Shown in pieces: positions 33,626 to 43,763 of a DNA stretch of 64,000 nt. The stretch comes from Lactarius indigo (lineage: Eukaryota > Basidiomycota > Agaricomycetes > Russulales > Russulaceae), in contig JAFKAC010000054.1 of NCBI GenBank assembly GCA_025766275.1, positions 124,001 through 188,000 on the forward strand, written 5' to 3'. Within the stretch, counting starts at the first letter, position 1. Each line of letters begins with the position of its first letter. The translations under genes were made by a program, and so were the position numbers. A model generated the notes under the pieces. It was not told the origin of the DNA, did not search any database, and saw only the letters and a program-made list of their open reading frames with translations.

Positions 33626-35785
33626 CTATGCAGCAGCCTTTGCGTTGCGCTTTGATTTGCGCTGGAGAACATTAGCCACAATATATATTGACATATGTGT
33701 GACTTACCTCGTTGACGATGCTCTCGATGTCCTCTTTAGAGGGCTGTTCCGACTTCGGCGCTCCCGCAATCGCCTTGATAAGGTCTGTGAAAACATATTA
33801 GCAAAGAGGGGAAGGAAGGGGAGGAGGGGAGGAGAGGCGACGTACCTCTTCTCGTAGGCCGCTTCCCTTGCGACTTGATCTCGTGCTCATCGACCCACTG
33901 CATGAGCTCGTCACGCTGAAGGTCTTGGAGGTGTGAGTGGGACTCGTCGTCGTCGGCCGAGCCCTAAAATAAATGAATCATCAGCGATATGCGGCGGCAA
34001 TGGAAGACATACCTCAGACGACGAGGTCGCCTTTCCACCTGGATCCTGGGCGCCCCATCTTGGGCTCTTGTGCCTGGGGTCGTCCTCAGCAGGGCTCGCC
34101 GAACGCGACTTGAGTTGCGACTGAGTAGCCACGTCATCGTCCGTTGTCGCGGAACGGGTGTCCTTGGCTTTGGCTGCCCGTGTCGACAAGGCCTTGGCAC
34201 GTGACGTTGTGTTGGAACGCGACGATTTGGGGGAGGGAGGTTCAGGAGTTGAGGTCTGGAAAGGGGTGACGCATGGCGACTGTGAGAAGGAACAGTACTC
34301 ACCAGCTGGGAGGCCGCGCCAGGTCGAACGAGAGACATAAAAGCCGGGCGAGGGGAAGGAGGTTGGCAACCTACAAAGTAATTAGGTCAGTAGGTCAGGC
34401 TGTAAATGCGAATATTCTCGCTCACCTGTATCGGGACCTACTGACGTCCCACTGGTACCCTCGTCGGATTTTGAGCGTTTCCCAGTTCGCCGTGGAGGGC
34501 TGAGATCGCGCCTACGCTTAGCCTTGGGGCCAGCCTTGCTCGATGACTCTGGCTCTGAGGGTGGCCGTACGGAAGTTACACGGGGACGAGGATGGGGGGA
34601 CTTGAAAGAGGCGCGACGAGGGGACAGCTGTGAAAGGCGGGAAGGGGCAACACTGGAAGAAGCGGGAGAGCGCGAAGTGGGAGAGGGGGAAGGTAAGGCG
34701 CGGGAAGAAGTACTGACGCGGCTGGAAGGAGGGATGCAGGAAGATTCCGCGATGCTAGGAGTCGATGGACGGGGAGGTACAGAATGTGAGCGGTTCGAAG
34801 GGCGATCCATCACCGACCCGAGGACTATATCGGCCTTCCAGTTGGCGCTGCACAGTGAGAGGAGGGGAGCCAAACGTTCGAGTGCTTCAACGGCTTGAGC
34901 CCACTCGCCGGAAAAGTTGTGCTTGAGGAACCCTTTCTTGCGCATCTTGTCGGCAACGGCGCGGGGATTGTGCCTCAGTGGCTCCAGGTGGGTGCGAACA
35001 ACGGTCAGCGCGGTTTGGCGGATCGTTTTCCACTCCCCGTCTGAGAGCATCCTCCCGTCCTCGTGTCGAACCGCGCGTCGCATGGGGGGTCGGGACGTAT
35101 TGCCAACAGAAACGCCGACACCGGGATCGTTCTTGCAATTGTCCCACGTCCAGATGACGGAGTGCGGATAGCAATCCGGGCGGGTTGACGGACGAGGGGA
35201 AGGTAAAGGGAGCCGTGGCAGTGGAGCGCCAGAGGCAACTTGCGAGGCCGACTCACTCGGACGCAAAGACGAAGCGGCCGAGCTAACGGCTGGAGCTGAC
35301 AATGTAAAAAAAAAAGATTAATTGTACGATTACGACGATAAAAAAAAAAGGCACTTACAGCTTGTCGCCATTGGGCGCAGGGACGAAGCGAATGAGCTGG
35401 CAACTGTAGCTAGAGAAGGATGAGGAAAGGATGAGTAAAAAAATATATAAAAAAAGACAAAACGCGACTCACGATTCGCCGACAAAGTACTTTGTCGCAG
35501 GCTGAGAAGTTCTTGAAGGTGGCCAACCATATTGACGTATTTCATGAACTCCGGGTTGTGCGTGAGTTCGTCGTGAGTCAGGCGGGCGATGATGTTGATG
35601 GGGAGGCCGGAAGGTTGAGAAATCTGAGAGAAAAGAGAGACAGGTGTCGCAGCGGACGACTGGGTACTTGCGGTCGCAGAAAACATCGCGCTCGGGGGGC
35701 GAGACTGAGTCGCCGACAAGTCCTCCTCGTCCATCTCATCGAAGTCTAAAAGAGGCTCGTCAAGATCATCCAGAATAGTCGACAT
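33626..35785 (-). CDS. Second gene of the tnp2 element, function unknown, 8 exons
   Basis: I do not recognise a named family. Exons (minus): 35785-35473, 35409 (or 35403)-35359, 35295-34426, 34370-34303, 34255-34013, 33963-33846, 33784-33708, 33661-33626. All seven introns are GT-AG, 46-63 bp, and phases agree, giving about 591 codons plus TAG. The N-terminus is acidic (DDLDEPLLDFDEMDEEDL). A compact middle part in exon 3 has conserved-looking aromatic and charged residues (VIWTWDNCKNDPG, DGEWKTIRQTAL, FLKHNFSGEW). Long Ser/Pro/Arg-rich stretches follow, then a basic end (KSKRNAKAAA). ASSLRP occurs in both exon 2 and exon 3, hinting at an internal duplication. It is divergent from the transposase with about 315 bp between starts. 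By position it could be a TnpA-like accessory DNA-binding protein; that is inference. Confidence 0.7.
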
Positions 35786-36100
35786 GCAAGAAAAATAGAT
35801 GGGAAGGGAAGATGGAAGAAGATGGGAATGAGAGGAAGAGGGAAGAGGGAAGAGGAAATGGGGAAGGAAGGAACGTGGAAGGTGGAGAGGACGAATGACC
35901 GAACGAACAAGCGAGGGAAAAATAAAAACATAAGTCAATATGAACGTAAGTCAATATGTTCGCTTGCTCCTGCCCTGACAAATCGTGGCACGGCCGGCCC
36001 GGGGCTTCAAAGAATCGAAACTCGCAACTTGTTATCTATAGTCCATCAGCAGATAGTTTTTGTGCTACCAGGCCTGTATATACACCTTCCCACAACAACA
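35786..36100. promoter_or_regulatory. Divergent promoter region of the tnp2 element
   Basis: 315 bp between the two divergent start codons. A purine-rich tract (GGAAGAGGGAAGAGG) lies on the side of the minus-strand gene, and CCTGTATATACACC lies about 30 bp before the transposase ATG. The middle has a GC-rich patch and a weak tRNA-like B-box (AGAATCGAAACTC). The region probably drives both genes; no mapped start sites. Confidence 0.45.
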
Positions 36101-39100
36101 ATGGCACCAATAGTTAAATATATTTGCCCATGCTTCAAGTGCACCTCAAATAAGGAGCTTTCCAAGAGGACTATCAGGATTCACTCCAAGGAAAACCTAA
36201 AGCATCTATATAATCTGATAGCTTCTGGTGCACCTCAGGACACTGTGAACTTTGTCCAGAGCTGTCAACACCAGCTTTCAGAGCTGCTTGGCAGCCTGGT
36301 TGAGGAGTCACAGTTATCCAGGCAACTTGGATCTCTTTATTCAGATGGTGAGCACTTATTTTTTATGCTCCCAATTAATACTGATCTACTTAGATCTAGC
36401 TATTGCCCCTACTAGTTCACCCCCATTTCCAGAGGGGAGGATGGTCAATGATGATGCTATGATGGTTGATGATGATTGTAAGTAATTTACTGTGAACTTA
36501 TGATATCTTTGTCCTAATGCCAGCATAGACACCCCATTTTCCTTGCAGGAGGAGGGCTCTATGGATATACAGGAGTTGGACAATATATCAGACCAGGAGC
36601 ATGAGGATGACAGCTCTGTCATCTTCAGGATTCCAGAGGAGACCTTGGATGTTGCTCCAGACCCTGGCTCTGAATCTGGCTCTAGTTCTAGTCAACTGGA
36701 CTCACTGGAGGATGATGATAGTTTTTTAGCCTCTGATGAGGACTTTGCCCCTTACAAGTCCTCATATGGGCCCTCTGGTGGTAGTGGTGGTGGGAATTTG
36801 CCAGAAATTGTTGTGAAGCTTCAGAAACAGCTGTTGAAGGAATATACACTCCCCCCTCCTCCTATCCATGCCCCATGGCAACAGACACTATCCAGGGCAC
36901 AGACCTTATCCCTCCAGCACTACCTTGCATGGATAGGGTCCAATGGCACTGTTAAAGCATACAATGCCCATGCACAGGTACTTGGAGAGGCCACAAAGGA
37001 GGAAATCCTCAGCCTTTATAGGGTCAGAAAGCTAGCTGAAGACCTCACTGGCCTACACCCCTCATTTATTGACATGTGCCCTAAAAGTTGCATGGCATAT
37101 ACTGGAGACTCTCATTCTCAATCCACCTGCTCATACAAAGACTGTGATGAGCAGCGCTACAAACCACAGCAGAGTCCTACAGCCAGACCAAAGTCAAGGG
37201 CAACCATGCTCTATATGCCCATCACTCCCATCATTCAGGCATACTATGCCAATGCAGAGACATCCCATGAGATGCGCCATAGGGATGAATGCTTGAAGAG
37301 GACACTAGATGTGCTTGCAAGGGGTGCTGGTGTGAAGAGGTCAGAGTTTGCCAACTCTGACAACCATATTCACCACTACACCAAATTGGGGCTATTCCAT
37401 GATGAAAGAGACACTGCCCTATCAATCTCTACAGATGGTGCTCAGCTCACCATGAAAAAGCAGTCCAATATGTGGCTCCTAATTGTTGTGCTGCTCAATC
37501 TCCCACCAGAGATGTGCTACAGAGCAAGCAATGTCATTGTCCCACTTGCCATCCCAGGCCCATCAGCACCTGGGAACATTGAGTCCTTCATATATCCCCT
37601 TTTTGAAGAGATGGCAATGGCAAGTGTGGGGATGTGGACATGGGATGCTATTGACTCATCCTACTTTGTTCTGAGAGCATATCTCTGTGGTGTAAAAGGA
37701 GACATGCTTGGATCTGCCAAGTTGAGTGGGATGGCAGGACATTCAGCCCTTTATGGTGATCGCTTCAGTTTGGTACAAGGTGCTCGCCCTGCCAAGGACA
37801 GAGGTGCTAGAGCCCAGTACTATCCAATCTCTCCACCTCAAAAGGAAAGATATAATCCTGGTCGCCATATTGTTGACCTGGATAACTTGCCCATGAGAGG
37901 CCAAAGACAATATTGGCAGACTATTGAAAGGCTAGAGTCTGCAAGAACCCAAGCAGAGCTTCAAAGGACTGTAAAGGAGACAGGAATCTCACGCCTTACA
38001 ATATGTGCAGCCAGTCCTACATTTTCCCATCCATCATTCTTCCCATTGGACCCCTTCCATTTATTCTATGAAAACTGCATGGTACACATCTGGGACTTGT
38101 GGGTGACCCATAGCTCCATTGATGAGAAGATACATATGGATGCAGGCATGGCCTCAAAACTTGGTGCAGAGGTTGAAAAGGCAGTAAAGACCCTCCCTTC
38201 ATCTTTCTGTGGGCCAATCAGGGACCCATACAAAAAGTGCCATAGCCAGTACAAAGTCTATGAATGGATGGCCCTCCTTCACTGGTATATTATACCAATG
38301 GCATGGGAGCTAGGCTTTGACAAGGATGTCCTCAAGAACTTTGGCCAGTTTGCAGACATTGTTGAAGCTGCAATGTCTCATTCACCAAAGTCTGATGAGG
38401 ACTTAGCATCCTTACACAGTCTAATCAAGTCCTTCCTCCAGGAATTTGAGAGGCTTTATGTTGAGGATGACCCAGTCAAGGTCTCAAGATGCAGGCTGTG
38501 CATCTGGCAATTAATTCATGTCCCACACCATATCTCATGGAATGGCTCAATCAGATTTGGCTCTCAAGCTACAGTGGAGAGGGCCATTGGAGAAATTGGC
38601 CATAAAGTCAGGTCCAAGAAGGCACCCTTTGCTAATATAGCCACAATTCTATATGAAAGGGCAAGCACCAAGGTGTTGACTTTGCAGTACCCATCCCTGG
38701 CCATTCCCCCTAAAGAAGGGAGGAAGAAGGAACACCTGTTTCAGTCACTGCCAATCAAAAGGACTGAGATAGAAAATCCCTCAGAACATTATAACCACCT
38801 TGCTGCAATTTGTGATTTTCTTGAAGTCACTCTGGATATGGACCTCATAATTCAGAGATGGGGAAAGTGCAATATGCCAGGAGATGTCACTTTGAGGAGC
38901 AGAATCTCTGAGAAGGGAGGTCAAGCCACAAGGTCATCTAGATATTTTGAGGCTCAAGGAGAGGAGGTGTTACGTTTCGATTCATACCCTTACTGTACCG
39001 GTTGCAACTACGGCGGTAAGGTATATTAGTTGCGGACTTACTTACGATAGTGCGGTGATACGGTAGCGAGATAGGAGATACGATACTGATAGCTGACTGA

Positions 39101-39278
39101 GGGTGGACGCCACCAATACTAGTACTAGTAGTACTAGGGTTTGAGATACTTACGCGATACGTTGGACGCTACCTACTGTGACTCATAGCAGCGCTTCTAA
39201 GCCTGCTCGTTTGTGTATTTAAACTGCCTTGTGAAGACCAAGATACGCCATCTTGGTCTTCTTGAATCGTCACTTGTT

Positions 39279-39314
<36 letters not shown>

Positions 39315-39772
39315 CCCTTTCAGACAGTAAACAAGAGTCCGCCTTCATCCGTGACGCAAGATAGCAACTCCATTAAAGTGCACCTTCGAGTGTTCACTAC
39401 CATCTACGCCTGGACCTTTGTGTCTTCAAGACATCTGCTAAGTTGTTACCACCTCCATAGAGCTCAAGTCGAGCTAACGTCGTGACGACGTTACAGGAGG
39501 GGCTTATCTTTGGAGAGGCATTGGCATTTTACTTTTTGCCAGACTATGACTACAGTCTGGTGGTCTATTATGGGCTAGGAGAGATAAGGAATGTGCTGGG
39601 AAGATGGTGTGGAGAGTGGTCAAATGACTGCATGGTGTTGAGAACATCTAGTCTTGTTACACTGGTTGGAGTTTGGGAATGGGAGTCAAAGGTTCATATC
39701 TTGAGAAAGCACCCAGGATTAGATATGCTTAGTTCTGAGGAGCATGGTATTGAAGAACAAGAAGAGGAGTAA
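36101..39772 (+). pseudogene. tnp2-family transposase, disrupted by a solo LTR
   Basis: Transposase of the CMC/EnSpm-type element. Exons 36101-36347, 36394-36477 and 36529 onward with GT-AG introns of 46 and 51 bp; taking the second acceptor at 36528 keeps the frame, whereas the CAG at 36548 would create a stop. Exon 3 runs to 38967 and resumes at 39501 after solo LTR-C, ending TAA at 39770-39772. The joined frame is 1013 codons plus stop. Features: an N-terminal CPCFKC finger-like motif, an acidic region, CPKSCMAYTG, then the tnp2 core with STDGAQLTMKKQSNMWLL, IPGPSAPGNIESFIYPLF, LSGMAGHSALYGDRF and DPFHLFYENCMVHIWDLW. The LTR gives a stop at 39027-39029 in present DNA. No other stop was seen, so it was recently functional or is simply well preserved. 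Confidence 0.87.
38968..39495 (+). mobile_element. Solo LTR, family C, TSD GGAGG
   Basis: 528 bp, TGTTACGTTT...GACGACGTTACA, flanked by GGAGG at 38963-38967 and 39496-39500. It keeps a TATTTAAAC box near 39217, the hairpin GAAGACCAAGATACGCCATCTTGGTCTTC (39232-39261) and a (TC)n run (39283-39308). It retains more CpG than the other copies, so it looks younger. Confidence 0.93.
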
Positions 39773-39984
39773 AGTAGTTAGATAGATGTCTCATACTTGT
39801 GCTTCATACATAAAGGGGTTGAAAAATGTCTACAATAACAGGCTTCTTGGCTATAAATGTTTGAACCATGGGAGAGATAAAGTGTTGAAGCACAATGGTA
39901 TTGTGTTTCTCAAGAGAACACCAGGGAGACTTTTGTATGTATTAAGAACAATGTGATGTCAGGAGTCTGCATAACATGCACCAA
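39773..39984. other. Transposase 3' flank, no feature seen
   Basis: Sequence downstream of the transposase stop. AATAAAG- or AATAAA-like polyadenylation signals are not obvious, and I see no gene or repeat here. Confidence 0.5.
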
Positions 39985-40230
39985 GTCAATTGCACACATC
40001 CCCCTTGCTCATCTCCCCCACATCGATACACTCATGCCCCTTCCCCATCTCCCCCACACCTATATATATGTACCCCTTCCTCATCTCCCCAACACCTGTA
40101 CACATGTCCCCCTTCCTCATCTCCCCTACTCCCATATACATGTCCCGCTTACCCAACTCCCCCACACATATACACCCCTGCCTGTTCCTCATCTCCCCCA
40201 CACCTGTATGCATGTGCCCCTTCCCCATAG
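39985..40230. repeat. C-rich minisatellite of about 36 bp
   Basis: Units such as CCCCTTCCTCATCTCCCCCACACC-TGTA-CACATG recur about seven times. Open frames here come from the repeat. Confidence 0.8.
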
Positions 40231-40955
40231 TGCAGAGGAAGATAGTGTCAAAGTAGTTTCTCTAGATTCTCACAAACCAGCACCTTTGTCTCACATCTGC
40301 AGGCCCTGATGGTGGATCAGGTTGAGGCCCTGTGTGCCAACTGGTGGCAGCAACAGCTCATGCTACCAGCTGCCCACTGTTGGTAGGGGCCTTGGTAGGG
40401 GCAGCAAAATGAGTGGAGTTACAATTGTTGTCTCACCTCTGTAGGCCTTAAGATGAATATGGAGTGCCAGAAGCAGCCAATATGTAGTATTGTTGGTAGA
40501 GATGATGCTCAGATGCTAGCCATGTTAGCAGGTCTAGTGGGATGACGATCTACAGGGAGAAACAAATCAAGGTCTAGAATTTATAAGGTAAGCTGGATGG
40601 TATTCAGCAAAGACAAGTATGACTCTCATCTTTGCTAGGATAACTACTTGATTACAGAGTTGTAACTAGAGTGCCTAGTTCATACCAAAGGACTGCTACA
40701 TATTTAGAAAGGAGAAGAAAGGGAAGAGAGGAGTAGAGTGAAGAGGAAGTACTATACTAAAGTGGGGGAGGAAGAAATTTCCATATGAGAATGCTATATG
40801 ATCATAGCACTTGTCATTGTGATTCCATATTGCTTAATGCTGGCTATCAGAGACTAGCTTCCTATAGTGTCTTTAGGTTTAAGGCTTACATGCACCACCT
40901 CTTCTGCTCAGTGTTTGCCCTCTTGTGTATTCTAGACTGGTGTCCACCTTTTGTG
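40231..40955. other. Gene-free interval in the tnp2 element
   Basis: About 0.7 kb of non-repetitive sequence with short frames only. Nothing recognisable. Confidence 0.5.
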
Positions 40956-40959
40956 TTCT

Positions 40960-41965
40960 ATAGAAAAATAAGGTCTATATTGGTGGCTGGTGAGAAACAC
41001 CTGTCAAGAGGACCTTCAAAGCTTGTTTGGAAAAACATATAGTATCTAGACTAGTGTTCACCTTCTGTGCTCTATAGAAAAATAAGGCCTATATTGGCAG
41101 CCTATGAGAAATACCTGTCAAGAGGACCTCCAAAAGCTTCTTTAGCAAGATATACAGTGTCTGGACTGGTGTTCACCTTCTGTTCTCTATAGAAATGTAT
41201 TGGCACCTTATGAGAAATACCCGTCAAGAGGACCTCCAAAGCTTCTTTGGCAAGATATACAGTGCCTGGACTGGTGTTCACCTTCTGTTCTCAATAGAAA
41301 AGTATTGGCACCTTGTGAGAAATACCTGTCAAGAGGACCTCCAAAGCTTCTTTGGCAAGATATACAGTGCCTGGACTGGTGTTCACCTTCTGTTCTCTAT
41401 GGAAAAGTATTGGCACCTTGTGAGAAATACCCATCAAGAGGACCTCCAAAGCTTCTTTGGCAAGATATACAGTGCCTGGACTGGTGTTCACCTTCTGTGC
41501 TCTATAGAAAAGTATTGGCACCTTGTGAGAAATACCTGTGGTGAGAACCTCCAAAGCTTCTTTGGCAAGATATACAGTGTCTGGACTGGTGTTCACCTTC
41601 TGTTCTCTATGGAAAAATAAGGTCTGTATTGGCAGCCTGTGAGAAATACCTGTTGCAAAGACCTCCAAAGCTTCTTTGGCAAGATATACAGTATCTGAAC
41701 TGGTGTTTACCTTCTGTGCTCTGCAGATAAAAAAAACTGTGAGAAATACCTGTTGTGAGGACCTTCAAAGCTCTTTTGGAAAAGCATACAGTATCTAGGC
41801 TGGTGTTCACCTTCTGTGCTTTGCAGCAAAATAAGGTCTTTATTGATAGCCTTCCAGAAGTATCTGTCAAGAGGACCTCCAGAGCTTCTTCAGCAAACTA
41901 TACAGTATCTGTACTGACATCCACTTTCTGTGCCGTACAACAAAATGTGTATCACGAAGGCCTCT
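40960..41965 (+). repeat. 105-bp tandem array (about nine units)
   Basis: The anchor TTGGCACCTTGTGAGAAATAC recurs at 41200, 41305, 41410 and 41515 (spacing 105 bp); more diverged units lie on both sides with 7-bp insertions (AATAAGGTCTG). The period is 35 codons, so a 35-residue repeat frame runs through the middle units. The outer units break it, so I do not call a protein. Confidence 0.85.
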
Positions 41966-41999
41966 AAAGCTTCTTTGTAAAACATGCAAAATCATCTTC

Positions 42000-42965
42000 C
42001 TCATCCCCCACACTCATGCACATCCTGCCCACACCCACACCCACACCCACACATATTCCCTTTCCCCATCCCACCCACACCCACACCCATACCCATGTTC
42101 CCCTCTCCCACCCCATGTTCCCCACCCATATCCCCATCACATCCACACCCCACTCCCGTGTTCCCCATCCCCATCCCACCCATACCCCCACCCATACCCA
42201 TGTTCCCCACACCCTGCCCCCATGTTCTCCTTACCCACCCTCATGTTCCCCTTACCCACCTCCATGTTCCCCACCCATATCCCCATCACACCCACACCCC
42301 ACCCCCATCCCACCCATACCCACACCCATACCCATGTTCCCCACACCCCACCCCCATGTTCCCCTCTCCCACCCCATGTTCCCCACCCATATCCCCATCA
42401 CACCCACACCCCACCCCCATGTTCCCCATCCCCATCCCACCTATACCCACACCCATACCCATGTTCCCCACACCCCACCCCCATGTTCCCCTTACCCACC
42501 CCCATGTTCCCCACACCCCACCCCCATGTTCCCCTTACCCACCCTCATGTTCCCCTTGCCCACCCCCATGTTCCCCATCCCCATCCCATCCATACCCCCA
42601 CCCATACCCATGTTCCCCACACCCTGCCCCCATGATCCCCTTACCCACCCTCATGTTCCCCTTACCCACCCTCATGTTCCCCTCGCCCACCCCCATGTTC
42701 CCCATTCCCATCCCCATCCCACCCACACCCACACCCATACCCATGTTCCCCTTACCCACCCCCATGTTCCCCACATCCCACCCTCATGTTCCCCTTACCC
42801 ACCCCCATGTTCCCCACACCCCACCCCCATGTTCCCCTTACCCACCCTCATGTTCCCCTCACCCACCCCCATGTTCCCCACCCATATCCCCATCACACCC
42901 ACACCCCACCCCCATGTTCTCCATCCCAATTCCATCTACACCCACACCCACCCTGATGTTCCCAA
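42000..42965. repeat. CCCCATGTTCCCC minisatellite
   Basis: Nearly 1 kb of pyrimidine-rich sequence built from CCCACCC, CATGTTCCCC and CCCATACCCA blocks, with an irregular unit near 22 bp and larger duplicated blocks (for example the CACCCATATCCCCATCACACC block at about 42125, 42275, 42385 and 42880). Strand bias is strong. No gene. Confidence 0.88.
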
Positions 42966-42989
42966 TTTTCCATAATTTATTCCCTATTT

Positions 42990-43210
42990 TCATTTGACTT
43001 TAACTGACTGGCATTGACTTTGACTGACCAAGCTATGTCCTTGGATAATATCCAAGTCAAGGTTTTTTTTTTGTTATTTTTGTCTGAGTTTCAATTGATT
43101 TTTGGTTGACTAAATCTTGACTTTGTCTGACTGGTGCAAAAATCTTGACTTGTAGCTGACTTTTCCTTGACTGATGTCCTATTTTAGCGACTTCACTTGA
43201 CTAATCCTTT
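42990..43210. repeat. Right subterminal TGACT repeats of the tnp2 element
   Basis: TTGACTTTAACTGACTGG, TTGACTTTGTCTGACTGG and similar, then GACTGATGTCCTATTTTAGCG, which is a direct copy of the block at 32674 near the left end. It lies next to the right TIR. Confidence 0.75.
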
Positions 43211-43225
43211 TTACTGAGGATCATG

Positions 43226-43566
43226 ATTGCAGCAAGGCCTTGATATTTATTCCATGCAATGAGGAAATCACTGCTGAAGAAACCACTATCCTGTATGTCA
43301 ATCATGTGTTTAAACAATTCAGGTTGCCGCATAAAATCATTAGCAATTGTGACCCTTGTTTCACATCCAAATTCACAAAGGAGGTGTGTTGAATACTGGG
43401 GATCAAACAGAACATTTCCACCACCTATCATCCACGCACTGATGGACAGTCAGAGCATACCAATCAATGGCTGGAGCAGTACTTACATTTCTGGGCTAAT
43501 GAGCATCAAGATAACTGGGCAGCATATCTGCCAATAGCTGAATTCACTCACAACAACTGGCTGGCC
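43226..43566 (+). pseudogene. Ty3-3 pol, integrase part, broken
   Basis: Continues TDHD|CSKA after the tnp2 insertion: FIPCNEEITAEE, then ISNCDPCF where the catalytic SDRDPRF stands in Ty3-1, so the second catalytic Asp is now Asn. A TGA after TKEVC follows. HPRTDGQSEHTNQWLEQYL keeps the Glu. It ends at AEFTHNNW where the DIRS-like element begins; the chromodomain part is not in the window. Confidence 0.85.
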
Positions 43567-43763
43567 AGTCTGAGGCAGAGTGAGGCACAAGCGGTGCCTT
43601 AGAGCAGGGTCTTTGAGTGAGTGGGCTAGGCGGCACGTGGCCCATTCCTTCCTTGCCTGCCACGACCTGCCTGCCCACTTTTCCAACTGGCCTAGAAAAC
43701 TGGTATCTTTTCTTTTATCTTCTCCACACCTTTGTGAGAAACGCCTCTCTCCCTCTCTGACAA

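Larger units (their letters stand above)
32605..43218 (+). mobile_element. tnp2-type (CMC/EnSpm-like) DNA transposon, TSD GATCATG
   Basis: 10.6 kb beginning CTCAGTAAAAA and ending with its complement TTTTTACTGAG, flanked by GATCATG at 32598-32604 and 43219-43225. Removal restores TDHDCSKA in the Ty3-3 integrase. It carries subterminal TGACT/AGTCA repeats at both ends, an 8-exon gene on the minus strand (33626-35785), a tnp2 transposase on the plus strand (36101-39772) divergent from it, and several tandem arrays (39985-42960). A solo LTR-C (38968-39495) breaks the transposase. The TIR does not begin CACTA and the TSD is longer than the usual 2-4 bp of CMC elements. Confidence 0.87.
20242..43566 (+). 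mobile_element. Ty3-3: Ty3/gypsy element carrying four large insertions
   Basis: 5' LTR 20242-20689, PBS 20692-20702, gag 20740-23207, pol 30106-32597 and 43226-43566. It is inserted into the Ty3-2 RT; the left flank TCCAA would be the TSD, but the right end lies outside the window. Nested insertions are solo LTR-G, hAT, the tnp2 element and the DIRS-like element. Internal sequence is closely collinear with Ty3-1. Confidence 0.85.

Noticed and set aside
35975..36090. tRNA-like segment on the minus strand between the divergent tnp2-element genes
   Set aside because: It has a B-box-like GAGTTTCGATTC and a TGGTAGCAC A-box-like start, but the T-arm and acceptor stem do not pair, so it is not a tRNA gene.
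20242..39495. Solo LTR-C at 38968-39495 as the 3' LTR of Ty3-3
   Set aside because: It has its own GGAGG TSD inside the tnp2 transposase exon and is followed by the rest of that exon, and Ty3-3 integrase continues beyond it at 43226.
41195..41620. 35-residue repeat protein from the 105-bp array
   Set aside because: Only the central units are in frame; outer units break it, and other frames are open too.
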